Assembly: GCA_964487555.1 (NCBI GenBank)
Contig: CAZART010000072.1
Location: forward strand, 1 to 27,305
DNA from: CAZART01 sp964487555
GTDB taxonomy: Bacteria; Bacteroidota; Rhodothermia; Rhodothermales; VXPQ01
Reading direction: 5' to 3'
Length of the DNA: 27,305 nt
The notes beneath the pieces are model-generated. The model was not told the origin of the DNA. It searched no databases and saw only the letters and a list, made by a program, of their open reading frames with translations. Every line of letters starts with the position of its first letter. Positions within the stretch are counted from its first letter, which is position 1. This document shows, piece by piece, positions 6,419-14,495 of the stretch. A program made the position numbers and the translations under genes.

Positions 6419-7714
6419 TCAGTAGAGACTTCGGATAGAAGTCCCCCGATAGTAGGCGGACAAAATCGCCCGATAGTCCTGTCCGGCGCGGGCGCGCCCC
6501 ATGGCGCCGACCTGGCACATGCCGATGCCATGGCCCCACCCGCCGCCGGTTGCGACCACCTCCACGGGCCGGCCTTCGTCATTGCGCATCACGCCGACGT
6601 CGAATTTCGAACTGTTCAGAATCGGTCCACTCGGCCGTTCGAAAACCCAACGGATCCGATCGCCGCCGACCACGAACGTATCGACATCCGTGGCGATGGC
6701 AAGGGCGCGGATCCGCCCCTCCGGCGTGCGCTCCAGGACGCGAAGGTCGTGCAGCGTTCCAACCGATGACATGCGTTCCGGCAGCGAGTCGGCCAGCGTC
6801 CGGTTCAGAATCTCGGTGAACTCGGGGACGGTCCAGCGCTCGGTCCATTCGAAGCGGTTGGAGGATCGGCAGAAAGCTTCTCCGGAGTTGGGGTTAATGT
6901 CGGAAATGGATGTCAGATATGGCCGCGGGGGCTCGACCGGCCATACCTCGTGTATTGATGACGTGTGGCCGGCGCACGTTGAGCTGTAGAAGGCCTGGAT
7001 GGGTTCGCCCTCGAAGGTGAGGATCTCGCCCGCCGTCTCCCGTACCGCACGAGATACCGGATCGTGCTCGGCCTCTACGCCGCCGTACACCTGGTCCTGA
7101 ACCGTCGCGAAAACGTCGAAGCCCAGCGAGTCACGCCGGCCCATGTACCGGACGGCGTAGGTGCGAGCGGCTACCGCCTGCGCTTTGGCGGTCTCCAGAA
7201 GCTCCTCCCCCACGTTGCCGATCTCCCTCGGCACGACCCCCAACAGGTAGGCCTCCATATCCACCTGATTGATCGCCGTAAGTCGGCCGAGACCGGTCGT
7301 TCGGACGATGGCGGTCCCACGGTACGGCCGTCCGCCGATGGAGACGATTCCCTCGCCTCGGGGCCGAACGCTGAGGAGCCGCAGACCCGTATTCTGAGCG
7401 GTGAGATTGTGCTCCAGGCTAAGCTCACCCGGCGCAGAGCGCCGCAACGAATCCGTTTCCGACCGCACCACGACGCGCTCGCCCGGACCGTACTCGGCGA
7501 TTCGACGTCCGCTTTCGGGATCGATGAACTCGAGGCCTGTCGGCGATGAAAGCTCGACGGATGCGGAATCCACGAGCAATCCTACGCGCACCTGTGGCCC
7601 CGTTTCGGGCGCCGCCCGCTCAAGGACGGGACGGGTGCACGCGCTCAGTACCAGCGCAGTGATCAAAAGCGGTAGTTGCGTGCGCCCGCTCTTCACCATC
7701 GATGAAAAATGCAT
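6419..7714 (-). CDS. SpoIID/LytB-domain lipoprotein (peptidoglycan-acting)
   Basis: A 431-residue protein with a lipoprotein signal: hydrophobic LPLLITALVLSAC, with the lipobox cysteine at 26. The SpoIID core follows. VDMEAYLLGVVPREI at about 151-165 holds the Glu (E164) equivalent to the catalytic Glu of SpoIID lytic transglycosylases. AKAQAVAARTYA at 176-187 follows, then FYSSTCAGHTSSIHEVW with C247 and H250, equivalent to the metal-binding pair in SpoIID. The closing motif GGGWGHGIGMCQVGAMG lies at 390-406. Outside spore formers this family cleaves denuded glycan strands at division sites or in wall turnover. The protein is expected at the periplasmic face of a membrane. An ATG at 7699 (residue 6) is a possible alternative start. 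The gene appears monocistronic, with a 14-bp palindrome just upstream. Confidence 0.93.
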   Translation of the reverse strand: MHFSSMVKSGRTQLPLLITALVLSACTRPVLERAAPETGPQVRVGLLVDSASVELSSPTGLEFIDPESGRRIAEYGPGERVVVRSETDSLRRSAPGELSLEHNLTAQNTGLRLLSVRPRGEGIVSIGGRPYRGTAIVRTTGLGRLTAINQVDMEAYLLGVVPREIGNVGEELLETAKAQAVAARTYAVRYMGRRDSLGFDVFATVQDQVYGGVEAEHDPVSRAVRETAGEILTFEGEPIQAFYSSTCAGHTSSIHEVWPVEPPRPYLTSISDINPNSGEAFCRSSNRFEWTERWTVPEFTEILNRTLADSLPERMSSVGTLHDLRVLERTPEGRIRALAIATDVDTFVVGGDRIRWVFERPSGPILNSSKFDVGVMRNDEGRPVEVVATGGGWGHGIGMCQVGAMGRARAGQDYRAILSAYYRGTSIRSLY

Positions 7715-7748
7715 ATCCGACGCCTTGTCGTTATCCGCAGATCACATT

Positions 7749-7762
7749 TCTATTGCAATAGA
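7749..7762. promoter_or_regulatory. Perfect 14-bp palindrome upstream of the SpoIID-like gene
   Basis: TCTATTGCAATAGA is a perfect inverted repeat centred about 41 bases upstream of the 7714 start codon. It lies in an AT-rich spot within GC-rich DNA. Its size and symmetry fit an operator for a dimeric repressor (for example XRE or TetR type). It is too short, and has no loop, to be a terminator. No binding protein can be named. Confidence 0.4.
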
Positions 7763-7876
7763 CGGCAACGATCGACCGCGCCACCCTCCCCGGGTGTAGT
7801 TAAATCCCGTATCGACCGCTCGCCCGATTACATACGTCGAATCGACCTCCATGTACCACGTGCCGTAGATCTTGAG

Positions 7877-7894
7877 ATGGATGTACGCATCCAT
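7877..7894 (-). terminator. Hairpin just downstream of the SDR gene, possible terminator
   Basis: ATGGATG, a 4-base loop (TACG on the plus strand), then CATCCAT gives a perfect 7-bp stem starting 15 bases past the SDR stop codon. No U-tract follows on the minus strand, so intrinsic termination is doubtful; RNA 3'-end protection is an alternative. Confidence 0.35.
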
Positions 7895-7908
7895 AGTGGC
7901 CGCTCACT

Positions 7909-9114
7909 CTACGTGCTGAAATAGGCCTCTCTGGATCCTTCGGGCAGCTCATTATTCCGGTCGATGGCACGGTCGGCACAGCGCGTGAGTATGGATGGCG
8001 CCGCCCGTGAGGTACTTTGCCAGCCTTCGCGCGATCGGTCGCCGTCTTCGCCGGTCGGATCCGGTAGCAGCCGCGCCGCCAGGCGCATGATGCGAGCGGT
8101 GCAGTTCGGCGCCAGCGCGTGGAAAAGATGGAGGGCTCTGGCCTGTGGTGTGAGGATCAGGAACGGCTTGCCCATCCGACAGGCGGCAATGATTTTCCGC
8201 GCGGCCTTACGAGAGCTCGTCGAGGCTAACGGGATGCCCGAGCTTGCGGAGAACCACGCGAATTCCTCGCGGTGCCGGCCTTTGAATCGGGCTTTGACGT
8301 GGGAGCCGGTTCGCATCAGCCCGGGGCAGACGGTCGTCACATAAATTCCGCGTTTCGATAGCTCGGAGGAGAGACCCTCCGAATACCCGGTCAGAGCAAA
8401 CTTGCCGACCGAGTACGGGAGGAGATGGGGAACCGAGACCAGGCCGCCGATGGACGAGATGTTGACGATGCGGCTGCCCGGCTTCATCCGGCCGACGACG
8501 TTTCGAATCAGATGCATCGGCCCCCAGAGATGCGTGTCGAGGGAATCGCGAAAATCTTCCGGAGTCTGATGCTCGTAGGGTGCCACGTCGATGACGCCCG
8601 CGACATTGGCGAGCACATCGATGCTCCCGAACGCTGAGAATACCTCCCCGACGGCTCGCGCAGCCGCATCCGGGTCGCGAATGTCGCACGGGACGACAAT
8701 CACATCCGATGCTTTCATACCGCTCGATTCGCCGTGCGACGGTGATTCACTCCGCTCTGAGACCGCGCGCATCTCAGACGATCCACTCGACGACGGCGAT
8801 CCACCGGACCCCAGGGCTGCGCTCTTCCCAGGCGATTCGCTTCGCCCCGTCCATCCGCCCAACTCCGCATGCGCGCGGACTAGCTCGTCGGCGTCTCGAG
8901 CGAGCAGGGCGATACGAGCTCCGCGCTTGAGGAATTCGCGCGCCATTTCCAGACCCAGACCGCGCGAGCCTCCTGAGATCAGCACGCATTTGCCCCGGAG
9001 ATCGAGCTGCTTTGATCGGCGGTAGGCCGTCCACAACACCGCCGTCGACGCCAGGCCGATCGCAGTTTTCGTGATCGACGCCGGGCCGATCGCGGTCTTT
9101 TTCGTCCACGCCAT
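7909..9114 (-). CDS. Short-chain dehydrogenase/reductase with in-frame Ser/Gly-rich repeat insertion
   Basis: A 401-residue SDR from the ATG at 9114 (an ATG at 9135 would add 7 residues). A short N-terminal segment with a twofold TAIGPAS/TAIGLAS echo precedes a weak hydrophobic stretch, which may anchor the protein. The dinucleotide loop is SGGSRGLG and the next motif is NVAG. The catalytic set is Ser in NISSIGG (228), then Y241-S-V-G-K245 (numbered from 9135). Between the beta-4 region and VIVVPCDI sits about 45 residues of Ser/Gly/Glu-rich low complexity that SDRs do not normally have (see the repeat entry). The C-terminal 110 residues extend beyond the usual 250-residue SDR core, with a basic amphipathic part as in DltE/YqjQ-like SDRs. 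It is last in a run of four minus-strand genes, 36 bases after the alcohol dehydrogenase (15 from the longer start). Confidence 0.88.
   Translation of the reverse strand: MAWTKKTAIGPASITKTAIGLASTAVLWTAYRRSKQLDLRGKCVLISGGSRGLGLEMAREFLKRGARIALLARDADELVRAHAELGGWTGRSESPGKSAALGSGGSPSSSGSSEMRAVSERSESPSHGESSGMKASDVIVVPCDIRDPDAAARAVGEVFSAFGSIDVLANVAGVIDVAPYEHQTPEDFRDSLDTHLWGPMHLIRNVVGRMKPGSRIVNISSIGGLVSVPHLLPYSVGKFALTGYSEGLSSELSKRGIYVTTVCPGLMRTGSHVKARFKGRHREEFAWFSASSGIPLASTSSRKAARKIIAACRMGKPFLILTPQARALHLFHALAPNCTARIMRLAARLLPDPTGEDGDRSREGWQSTSRAAPSILTRCADRAIDRNNELPEGSREAYFST
8726..8850. repeat. Degenerate 54-bp (18-codon) tandem repeat inside the SDR gene
   Basis: GAT[TC]C[AG]C occurs on the plus strand at 8726, 8744, 8780, 8798 and 8834. 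The spacings are 18, 36, 18 and 36, so the pattern repeats every 54 bases. The two full units (8726-8779 and 8780-8833) match at many positions, and a third begins at 8834. All spacings are multiples of three, so the reading frame is kept and the product is a Ser/Gly-rich linker inserted in the fold. Confidence 0.65.
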
Positions 9115-9150
9115 ACATTTAGCCTCGTCTTCCAATGAAAGCCCACGAAC

Positions 9151-10320
9151 TCATGGCGATAGTACGACCTTCACGCATCCGTCCTCCTTCTTCATAAAGG
9201 TGTCGTACGCCGACGGCCCGTCTTCGAGGCTGAGCCGGTGGGTGATGAGGAAGGACGGATCGACGTCGCCGTTTTGGATGTGCTGCAACAGCTGCGGCAG
9301 AAATTTCTGAACGTGCGTCTGTCCCATCTTGATCGTGAGCCCCTTGTTGAAGGCGGCGCCCAGGTTCAGCTTGTCGACGACGCCGCCGTAGACGCCCGGA
9401 ATGGAGACGGTGCCTCCCTTCCCGCAGGCCTGAATCGCCTGACGAAGCGCCGTGGGTCGGTCGGTGTGCAGCCGCACCGTCTGCTTCGCCTTGTCGTAGA
9501 AGCCGGCGACGCCGAAGCCGTGCGCCTCCATCCCGACGGCGTCGATACAGGCGTCGGGGCCGCGGCCTCCGGTCTTTTCGCGCAGCGCGTCGAAGATGTC
9601 CTCATGGTCGTAGTTAAGGATGTCGGCGCCGGTGTGCTCGCGGGCCATCTCGAGCCGCTCCGGTACACGATCGATCGCAATCACGCGCTCCGCGCCGAGA
9701 AGGTAAGCACTCAAGATGCTGAAGAGCCCGACCGGACCGCACCCCCATACGGCGACGACGTCGCCGCCTTCTATGTCGCAGTTGACCGCCGCCTGATATC
9801 CCGTCGGGAAGATGTCGGTCAGAAAGAGGACGTGGTCGTCATCGAGATCGTCAGGTACCTTGAACGGACCTACGTCCGCATAGGGTACGCGCGCATATTC
9901 GGCCTGCCCACCGGCATAACCGCCGAGCATGTGGGAATAGCCGAAGAGGGCTGCAGGCGAATAGCCGTACATCTTCTCGGCCATCGCCGCGTTCGGGTTC
10001 GAGTTGTCGCAGAGGCTGTATTCCTCGTCACGACAGTATCGGCACCGTCCGCACGAGATGGGGAAGGGAACGATCACCCGGTCTCCTACCTGGAGGTTGC
10101 CGACCTCCGCTCCCACCTCGACGACCTCTCCCATGAATTCGTGCCCGAGGATGTCTCCCTTCATCATGCTGGGGATGTATCCGTTGTACAGGTGCAGATC
10201 CGATCCGCAAATGGCCGTGGCCGAGACGTCGATGACGGCGTCTCTGGGATTGATGATTTCGGGATCGGGCACGGTCTCAACGCGCACGTCGTGGGTTCCG
10301 AACCAGCAAAGAGCTCGCAT
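9151..10320 (-). CDS. Zinc-dependent alcohol dehydrogenase, formaldehyde-dehydrogenase-like
   Basis: A 389-residue medium-chain dehydrogenase. The ATG at 10320 is chosen because MRALCWFGTHDVRVETVPDP is the standard family N-terminus; a 21-residue upstream extension to 10383 is possible but atypical. Catalytic zinc ligands are visible as C38 (AICGSDLH) and H60-E61 (GHEFMGEVVEVG). The structural zinc cysteines are C90, C93, C96 and C104 (CGRCRYCRDEEYSLC). The NAD(P) loop is VWGCGPVG, followed by an acidic AIDRVPERL, which favours NAD(H). The group oxidises alcohols or formaldehyde adducts to aldehydes or acids. The start lies 19 bases after the SRPBCC gene, so co-transcription is likely. In this neighbourhood it fits carbonyl detoxification (inference). 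Confidence 0.93.
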   Translation of the reverse strand: MRALCWFGTHDVRVETVPDPEIINPRDAVIDVSATAICGSDLHLYNGYIPSMMKGDILGHEFMGEVVEVGAEVGNLQVGDRVIVPFPISCGRCRYCRDEEYSLCDNSNPNAAMAEKMYGYSPAALFGYSHMLGGYAGGQAEYARVPYADVGPFKVPDDLDDDHVLFLTDIFPTGYQAAVNCDIEGGDVVAVWGCGPVGLFSILSAYLLGAERVIAIDRVPERLEMAREHTGADILNYDHEDIFDALREKTGGRGPDACIDAVGMEAHGFGVAGFYDKAKQTVRLHTDRPTALRQAIQACGKGGTVSIPGVYGGVVDKLNLGAAFNKGLTIKMGQTHVQKFLPQLLQHIQNGDVDPSFLITHRLSLEDGPSAYDTFMKKEDGCVKVVLSP

Positions 10321-10339
10321 ATCCGTTCGAATAAGTAAT

Positions 10340-11110
10340 TCAGTGAGCGCCCGAGGACTGGCCGGCCGTCGAAGGAATCTCACCGGTCTCGATCACGCGT
10401 TTGAAACGCCGGACGTCTTCCTTGACCATCTGCTCAAAGGCCGGCGTGAGGAGTCCGGCCGCTGCCGCTCCCACGTCGCCGGCCGGTGGCGCGTAGAAAA
10501 TGTACACGTTCAGCACGGTGCCCCGACCGCCGGGCGCGTCCTCGAACCGGACTTCTCCGGAATTCTCAATCCCGGATCCCGCGACGGAATGCCAGGCGAG
10601 CCGGCTGTTTTCGTCTTCGGCTTCGATTTCGGATTCCCATTCGAGGTGAGTATCGGTCATCGGAATGGGCGCCGACCACGCTGAACGCCGCGCTCCAGTC
10701 TGCCGCACCTCGGAGATATGTTTCATGAACTGCGGCAGATTCTCGAGCCGACGCCAGAAGGCATAGACCTCCTCCCGCGGCTTGTCGACAGTCAGGCGGG
10801 TGCGGATCTCCACGCGATCGTGCCCTTGATCCCCTCCCGTGCTGTCGCGACCTACGGCGGCGTTGACCGGACAGTACCCTGTAACTCCCCGAAAAAGCAG
10901 GGCCGCGCCGGTGCCCGCGATGCCGTACCCGGCGAGGGAAGAGCGTTTGATCCCGTATGCCGTGAGCAATGTCCCGGCGGCGATCGACGCCAAGCGCTCG
11001 ATCGCCCCGACGTTGACGTGGCTCCGCTGAGCCGCCGACGCTACGGTGGAAACAATGTTTTTTAGATGCATGATGAAATTCCAAAGTGAGCCGGCAACGA
11101 AGTTCGGCAT
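10340..11110 (-). CDS. DUF2892-type membrane region fused to SRPBCC (polyketide-cyclase-like) domain
   Basis: A 256-residue protein. Residues about 34-85 (NVGAIERLASIAAGTLLTAYGI, then a second hydrophobic run ending LLFRGVTGYCPVNAAVG) match the DUF2892/YgaP-type two-helix membrane domain. Residues about 100-235 are an SRPBCC/Polyketide_cyc2-like ligand-binding fold (VEIRTRLTVDKPREEVYAFW, RLENLPQFMKHISEV, LEWESEIEAEDENSRLAWHS, ENSGEVRFEDAPGGRGTVL). The ATG at 11110 overlaps the TAA of the upstream SDR gene as TAATG, which favours translational coupling; an ATG at 11071 would remove 13 residues. The ligand is unknown. Proteins of this build often accompany YghA-like SDRs and Zn-ADHs in stress gene groups (established co-occurrence as I recall it, not checked here). 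Confidence 0.87.
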   Translation of the reverse strand: MPNFVAGSLWNFIMHLKNIVSTVASAAQRSHVNVGAIERLASIAAGTLLTAYGIKRSSLAGYGIAGTGAALLFRGVTGYCPVNAAVGRDSTGGDQGHDRVEIRTRLTVDKPREEVYAFWRRLENLPQFMKHISEVRQTGARRSAWSAPIPMTDTHLEWESEIEAEDENSRLAWHSVAGSGIENSGEVRFEDAPGGRGTVLNVYIFYAPPAGDVGAAAAGLLTPAFEQMVKEDVRRFKRVIETGEIPSTAGQSSGAH

Positions 11111-11985
11111 TACGCGCCGACCACCTCGCCGCCGTTCGGGTGGATAGTTTGTCCGGTGATGTACGAGGCATCCTGCGCGGCAAGGAAGACGTAGCTCGGC
11201 GCGACTTCTTCGGGCTGGCCGACGCGGCCGAGCGGCTGCGATTTGCCGAACTCGGCCACGTCATCCGCAGGGAAACTAGCCGGTATGAGCGGCGTCCAGA
11301 TGGGGCCCGGCGCGACGGCATTCACTCGAATCCCCTTGTCGGCGAGATTCTGCGCGAGAGATCGCGTGAAGGCCAGGATAGCGCCTTTCGTCGACGCATA
11401 ATCCAGCAGCACGGGCATTCCGCGAAAGGCCGTAATGGAGGTCGAGTTGATGATGCTGCTGCCTTCCTTCAAGTGCGGCATCGCCGCCTGCGTCAGGAAG
11501 AAATAGGCGAAGATGTTCGTGCGGAAGGTCTTCTCGAGCTGCTCTTCGGAAATATCCTCGATCGACTCCTGCACGTACTGAACGGCGGCGTTGTTGACGA
11601 GCACATCCAGCTTTCCGAATTTCTCGATCGTTTTCTCGACCGTTTCGCGGCAGAAGGATGCCTGGCCGACGTCGCCTGAAATGGTGAGACAGCGGCGGCC
11701 CTCGTTCTCGACCATACGTTTCGCCTCCTCCGCATCCTCATGCTCGTCAAGGTAGACGATGACCACGTCCGCGCCTTCGCGTGCGAAGAGGACGGCTACG
11801 CTGCGTCCGATGCCGCTGTCGCCGCCGGTGATCAGCGCGACTTTGTCCTCGAGTTTTCCACTTCCGCGGTACCACGGTGCGAAGGATTCCGGCTTGGGAT
11901 CCATTTCCTGCTCAGATCCCGGCTGCTTCTCCTGATGCTGCGGCGGAACACTTTCCGGCCGCTTCGTGGGTGCTTCTGCGCTCAT
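11110..11985 (-). CDS. YghA-like SDR family oxidoreductase
   Basis: A 291-residue SDR from the ATG at 11985; an ATG at 11994 (+3 residues) and one at 12081 (+32) are in frame. The N-terminal 45 residues are polar and Pro/Gln/Glu-rich (PPQHQEKQPGSEQEMDPKPE), which is characteristic of the YghA-type NADP-dependent aldehyde reductase group. The core has TGGDSGIGRSVAVLFAREGA (cofactor loop), NNAAVQ, NSTSITAFRG (Ser), Y-A-S-T-K (catalytic Tyr/Lys) and VAPGPIWTPLIPA. YITGQTIHPNGGEVV closes the fold as in classical SDRs. The likely role is NADP(H)-dependent reduction of aldehydes or ketones under stress. It is first in a run of four minus-strand genes and couples to the next through TAATG. Confidence 0.92.
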   Translation of the reverse strand: MSAEAPTKRPESVPPQHQEKQPGSEQEMDPKPESFAPWYRGSGKLEDKVALITGGDSGIGRSVAVLFAREGADVVIVYLDEHEDAEEAKRMVENEGRRCLTISGDVGQASFCRETVEKTIEKFGKLDVLVNNAAVQYVQESIEDISEEQLEKTFRTNIFAYFFLTQAAMPHLKEGSSIINSTSITAFRGMPVLLDYASTKGAILAFTRSLAQNLADKGIRVNAVAPGPIWTPLIPASFPADDVAEFGKSQPLGRVGQPEEVAPSYVFLAAQDASYITGQTIHPNGGEVVGA

Positions 11986-12116
11986 AGGTCTCATCCGTTT
12001 TGTTGATCCATCCTGATCGATATGAATGGAAGCCCGATGCCCGCTCGGTGTTCGAGCTATATCCACCGTATCAAGAGACAATTACACTTGTCGGGACCTC
12101 GTGAATTTCGCTACGC

Positions 12117-12134
12117 CGCGGCAGAATGGCCGCG
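12117..12134 (-). terminator. Hairpin downstream of mrpE, possible terminator
   Basis: CGCGGC, a 6-base loop, then GCCGCG forms a GC-only 6-bp stem 11 bases beyond the mrpE stop. No clear U-tract follows on the minus strand, so I rate it as a candidate end point for the mrp operon only. Confidence 0.35.
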
Positions 12135-12145
12135 AGAAATCCACA

Positions 12146-12637
12146 TCAATTCACCGGGCCAACGGTTTGGCGAACGCGAGATTCGAGGCTGCGCTTGATA
12201 CGCGCACACTCCGCTTCGACATCTCTGCCGCGAACATACATGACGTGGATGAAGAGCGTGCTCCGATCCTCCGACACGTCGAGACTCAGCGTGCCCGGCG
12301 TCAGCGAAATGAGATTGGCCAGAAGTGTGATTTCCGCGCTTGTCTTCGCATCGAGCGGAAACGCGATAACGCCAGGCTGCATGCGATGGGACGGCGTCGC
12401 GACGTCGACCACGATTCGCGCACTTGCGACGATCAGCTCGCGCACGAAAAAGACCGCGAGCTCGAACACGTGCCATATCCGACCGACGTAGCCGGTCGCC
12501 CCGATCAGCGGTCGCAGGAGACGCATCACGAGGTATCCTATAACGAATCCCATCAGCAGGTTGGGGGCGGTGAACGATCCGGTGACCACCGTCCAGACGA
12601 GCGCCAGCAAGACGTTGAGGAGGAGACTTCTTCTCAT
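12146..12637 (-). CDS. mrpE: Mrp Na+/H+ antiporter subunit E
   Basis: A 163-residue protein with two or three N-terminal membrane helices (LLLNVLLALVWTVVTG, LLMGFVIGYLVMRLL, FELAVFFVRELIVAS), then a soluble domain. The PGVIAFPLD, EITLLANLISLTPGTLSLDV and LFIHVMYV motifs are those of MrpE/MnhE (MNHE Pfam family). MrpE is needed for assembly or full activity of the antiporter. The start overlaps the mrpD stop by 4 bases. It is the last gene of the operon here, whereas in the common Mrp order it precedes F and G. Confidence 0.95.
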   Translation of the reverse strand: MRRSLLLNVLLALVWTVVTGSFTAPNLLMGFVIGYLVMRLLRPLIGATGYVGRIWHVFELAVFFVRELIVASARIVVDVATPSHRMQPGVIAFPLDAKTSAEITLLANLISLTPGTLSLDVSEDRSTLFIHVMYVRGRDVEAECARIKRSLESRVRQTVGPVN

Positions 12638-14136
12638 GGGCCCAACACCGCGTTTATGTATTGGTCGGCATTCAACAATTCGTCGGCCGCGCTCGCGCAG
12701 AGATCGAACAGTGGAGTCGCGTAGAAGCTGATTCCGAGGGTCAAGGCGGCGAGAAATACGGTGGGCACGTACAGGATCTTTAGCCGGCCGCGAAGTGGAG
12801 CGTGCCGATCCGCACTCGAAGCACGAGGCGTTAGAAAGGCCTGGATCCAGATCTTAGACATCGAATACAGCGTGAGGAGGCCCACGACGAGCGCTACGGC
12901 CACTATCGTGTAGGACTGTAGGTCGAAGCCGGCCCGCGCAAGTATGAGCTTGCCCCAGAACCCCGAAAGCGGCGGAATCCCTGCCAGTGCGAGTGCAGGA
13001 ATGAGGAACAGCACGGAAAGCATCGGCTGATCCCGATACAGCCCACCCAACCTCTTCAGCTCGAATGATCCGCCGACGCGCCGGGCGATGCCGCTGACGA
13101 AAAATAGATTCGTCTTGGCCAGAATGTTGTGGATGATAAAAAAGATTGAGCCGAGCAGAGCGAGCGGTGAGTGAAGGGCCAGCCCCATAATCATGTATCC
13201 GATCTGGCTGATGATGTGGTACGAAAGGATGCGGCGAAACTCGCTGTGGGCGGCGGCGCCGAGCACGCCGGTCACCATCGTCACGCCCGCGATCCACAAC
13301 AGGAAGGTGTGCGTGTATCCGATGTCCTGCACGAACAACAGCGTGAAGAGACGTATTAGCACGTACACGCCGACCTTCGTCAGCAGTCCGGCGAATACGG
13401 CCGAAATGGTGACCGGAGGGGTGTGATAGGATGCGGGCAGCCAGAAGAAAAACGGGAACATAGCCGCCTTCAATCCGACCGCGACGATGAAGATCATAGA
13501 GACGGCGATTACAAGCCCCGGCGCTTCAAATGCGCGCAGCCGAAGGGCCAGATCCGCCAGATTCAGCGTGCCCGTCATTCCGTATATCAGCCCCACGCCG
13601 GCGAGCAGCAGCGACGACGCAATGAGGCTCAGCACGACGTATTTGACGGCGCCTTCCAATTGGTCGGGCGTGCTCCCGAGGACCATCAGAACGAACGAGG
13701 CGGCGAGGAGCACTTCGAACCAGACGTACAGATTAAAGAGATCGCCCGCCAGGAAGCAGCCGCAAATGCCCGCCATCATCACCTGGAGCATCGGGTGAAA
13801 GCCTCCGCGCATCCGCTCGACGTCGATGTCTGCCAGCGAGTAGATCGCCCCCGCGAGGCCGACGACGGCCGCGATGATCAGCATCAAAATGCTGAGATGA
13901 TCGACGACGAGTGTTATTCCGAACGGGGCCGCCCAGGCGCCGGCCTGCGAAACGACGATGCCCTCTTCCCGTAGCACGTTGAGAAGCAGGAGGGACACCG
14001 TAAGCAGCACGGCCATGCTGCCGACGCTGAGAGCCTGCTGGATGCGCGGCGCGCGACGAACCAGCAGCGCCACCGCAGCCGCAGCCAGCGGGATCAGGAT
14101 CGGCAGTATGAGAAGAACGTCCGTCGACATCCTCAT
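12634..14136 (-). CDS. mrpD: Mrp Na+/H+ antiporter subunit D
   Basis: A 500-residue, about 14-helix protein of the NuoM/N and MrpA/D proton-pumping family. The conserved helix-5 glutamate is visible in NLYVWFEVLLAASF (E141), and the helix-7 lysine in GLKAAMFPFFFWLP (K223), both central to proton or ion translocation in this family. SYHTPPVTISAVFAGLLTKVGVY and EFRRILSYHIISQIGYM are further family signatures. Length matches typical MrpD. Its start overlaps mrpC by 4 bases and its end overlaps mrpE by 4 bases, indicating tight translational coupling. It is distinguished from MrpA by its length and the lack of C-terminal MrpA-specific helices. Confidence 0.96.
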   Translation of the reverse strand: MRMSTDVLLILPILIPLAAAAVALLVRRAPRIQQALSVGSMAVLLTVSLLLLNVLREEGIVVSQAGAWAAPFGITLVVDHLSILMLIIAAVVGLAGAIYSLADIDVERMRGGFHPMLQVMMAGICGCFLAGDLFNLYVWFEVLLAASFVLMVLGSTPDQLEGAVKYVVLSLIASSLLLAGVGLIYGMTGTLNLADLALRLRAFEAPGLVIAVSMIFIVAVGLKAAMFPFFFWLPASYHTPPVTISAVFAGLLTKVGVYVLIRLFTLLFVQDIGYTHTFLLWIAGVTMVTGVLGAAAHSEFRRILSYHIISQIGYMIMGLALHSPLALLGSIFFIIHNILAKTNLFFVSGIARRVGGSFELKRLGGLYRDQPMLSVLFLIPALALAGIPPLSGFWGKLILARAGFDLQSYTIVAVALVVGLLTLYSMSKIWIQAFLTPRASSADRHAPLRGRLKILYVPTVFLAALTLGISFYATPLFDLCASAADELLNADQYINAVLGP

Positions 14137-14495
14137 GCGTTCGGGTCCTCGAAGCGATCTGTGATGCGCAGATGATCCGAATCCAGCGAATTGAACGTCT
14201 TCTCAGAGCGGTAGATCAGCGCGAGCATGAATGCCGCAAGCCCGAAACTGATCACGATGGCCGTGAGAATCAGTGCCTGCGGCAGCGGATTGGCGAGCAC
14301 GACGTCGGCGGCCGCCTCCTCGGGCAAAACAGGAGGCTTTCCGCGCGTCAGACGGCCCATGGCGAAGATGAGGACGTTTACGGCATTCGTCATCACGACG
14401 ACGCCGAAAAGTACGCGTATCAGGTTGCGCTGAAGGAGGAGGTACACCCCGACCGCGAACAGCGCTCCGACGGCAATGGCGAGGATCGTTTCCAT
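14133..14495 (-). CDS. mrpC: Mrp Na+/H+ antiporter subunit C (NuoK-like)
   Basis: A 120-residue, three-helix protein homologous to NuoK. Visible segments are AIAVGALFAVGVYLLL, RVLFGVVVMTNAVNVLIFAMG and LPQALILTAIVISFGLAAFMLALIY. The motif DVVLANPLPQALILTAIVI is the conserved MrpC/MnhC core. The ATG at 14495 overlaps the mrpB stop by one base (TGATG). The last 15-20 residues are a hydrophilic, acidic tail (DSDHLRITDRFEDPNA). Confidence 0.95.
   Translation of the reverse strand: METILAIAVGALFAVGVYLLLQRNLIRVLFGVVVMTNAVNVLIFAMGRLTRGKPPVLPEEAAADVVLANPLPQALILTAIVISFGLAAFMLALIYRSEKTFNSLDSDHLRITDRFEDPNA

Noticed and set aside
9238..10338. A 366-codon rightward open frame opposite the Zn alcohol dehydrogenase
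   Set aside because: It is a shadow frame; the leftward gene has all zinc ligands and the cofactor loop.
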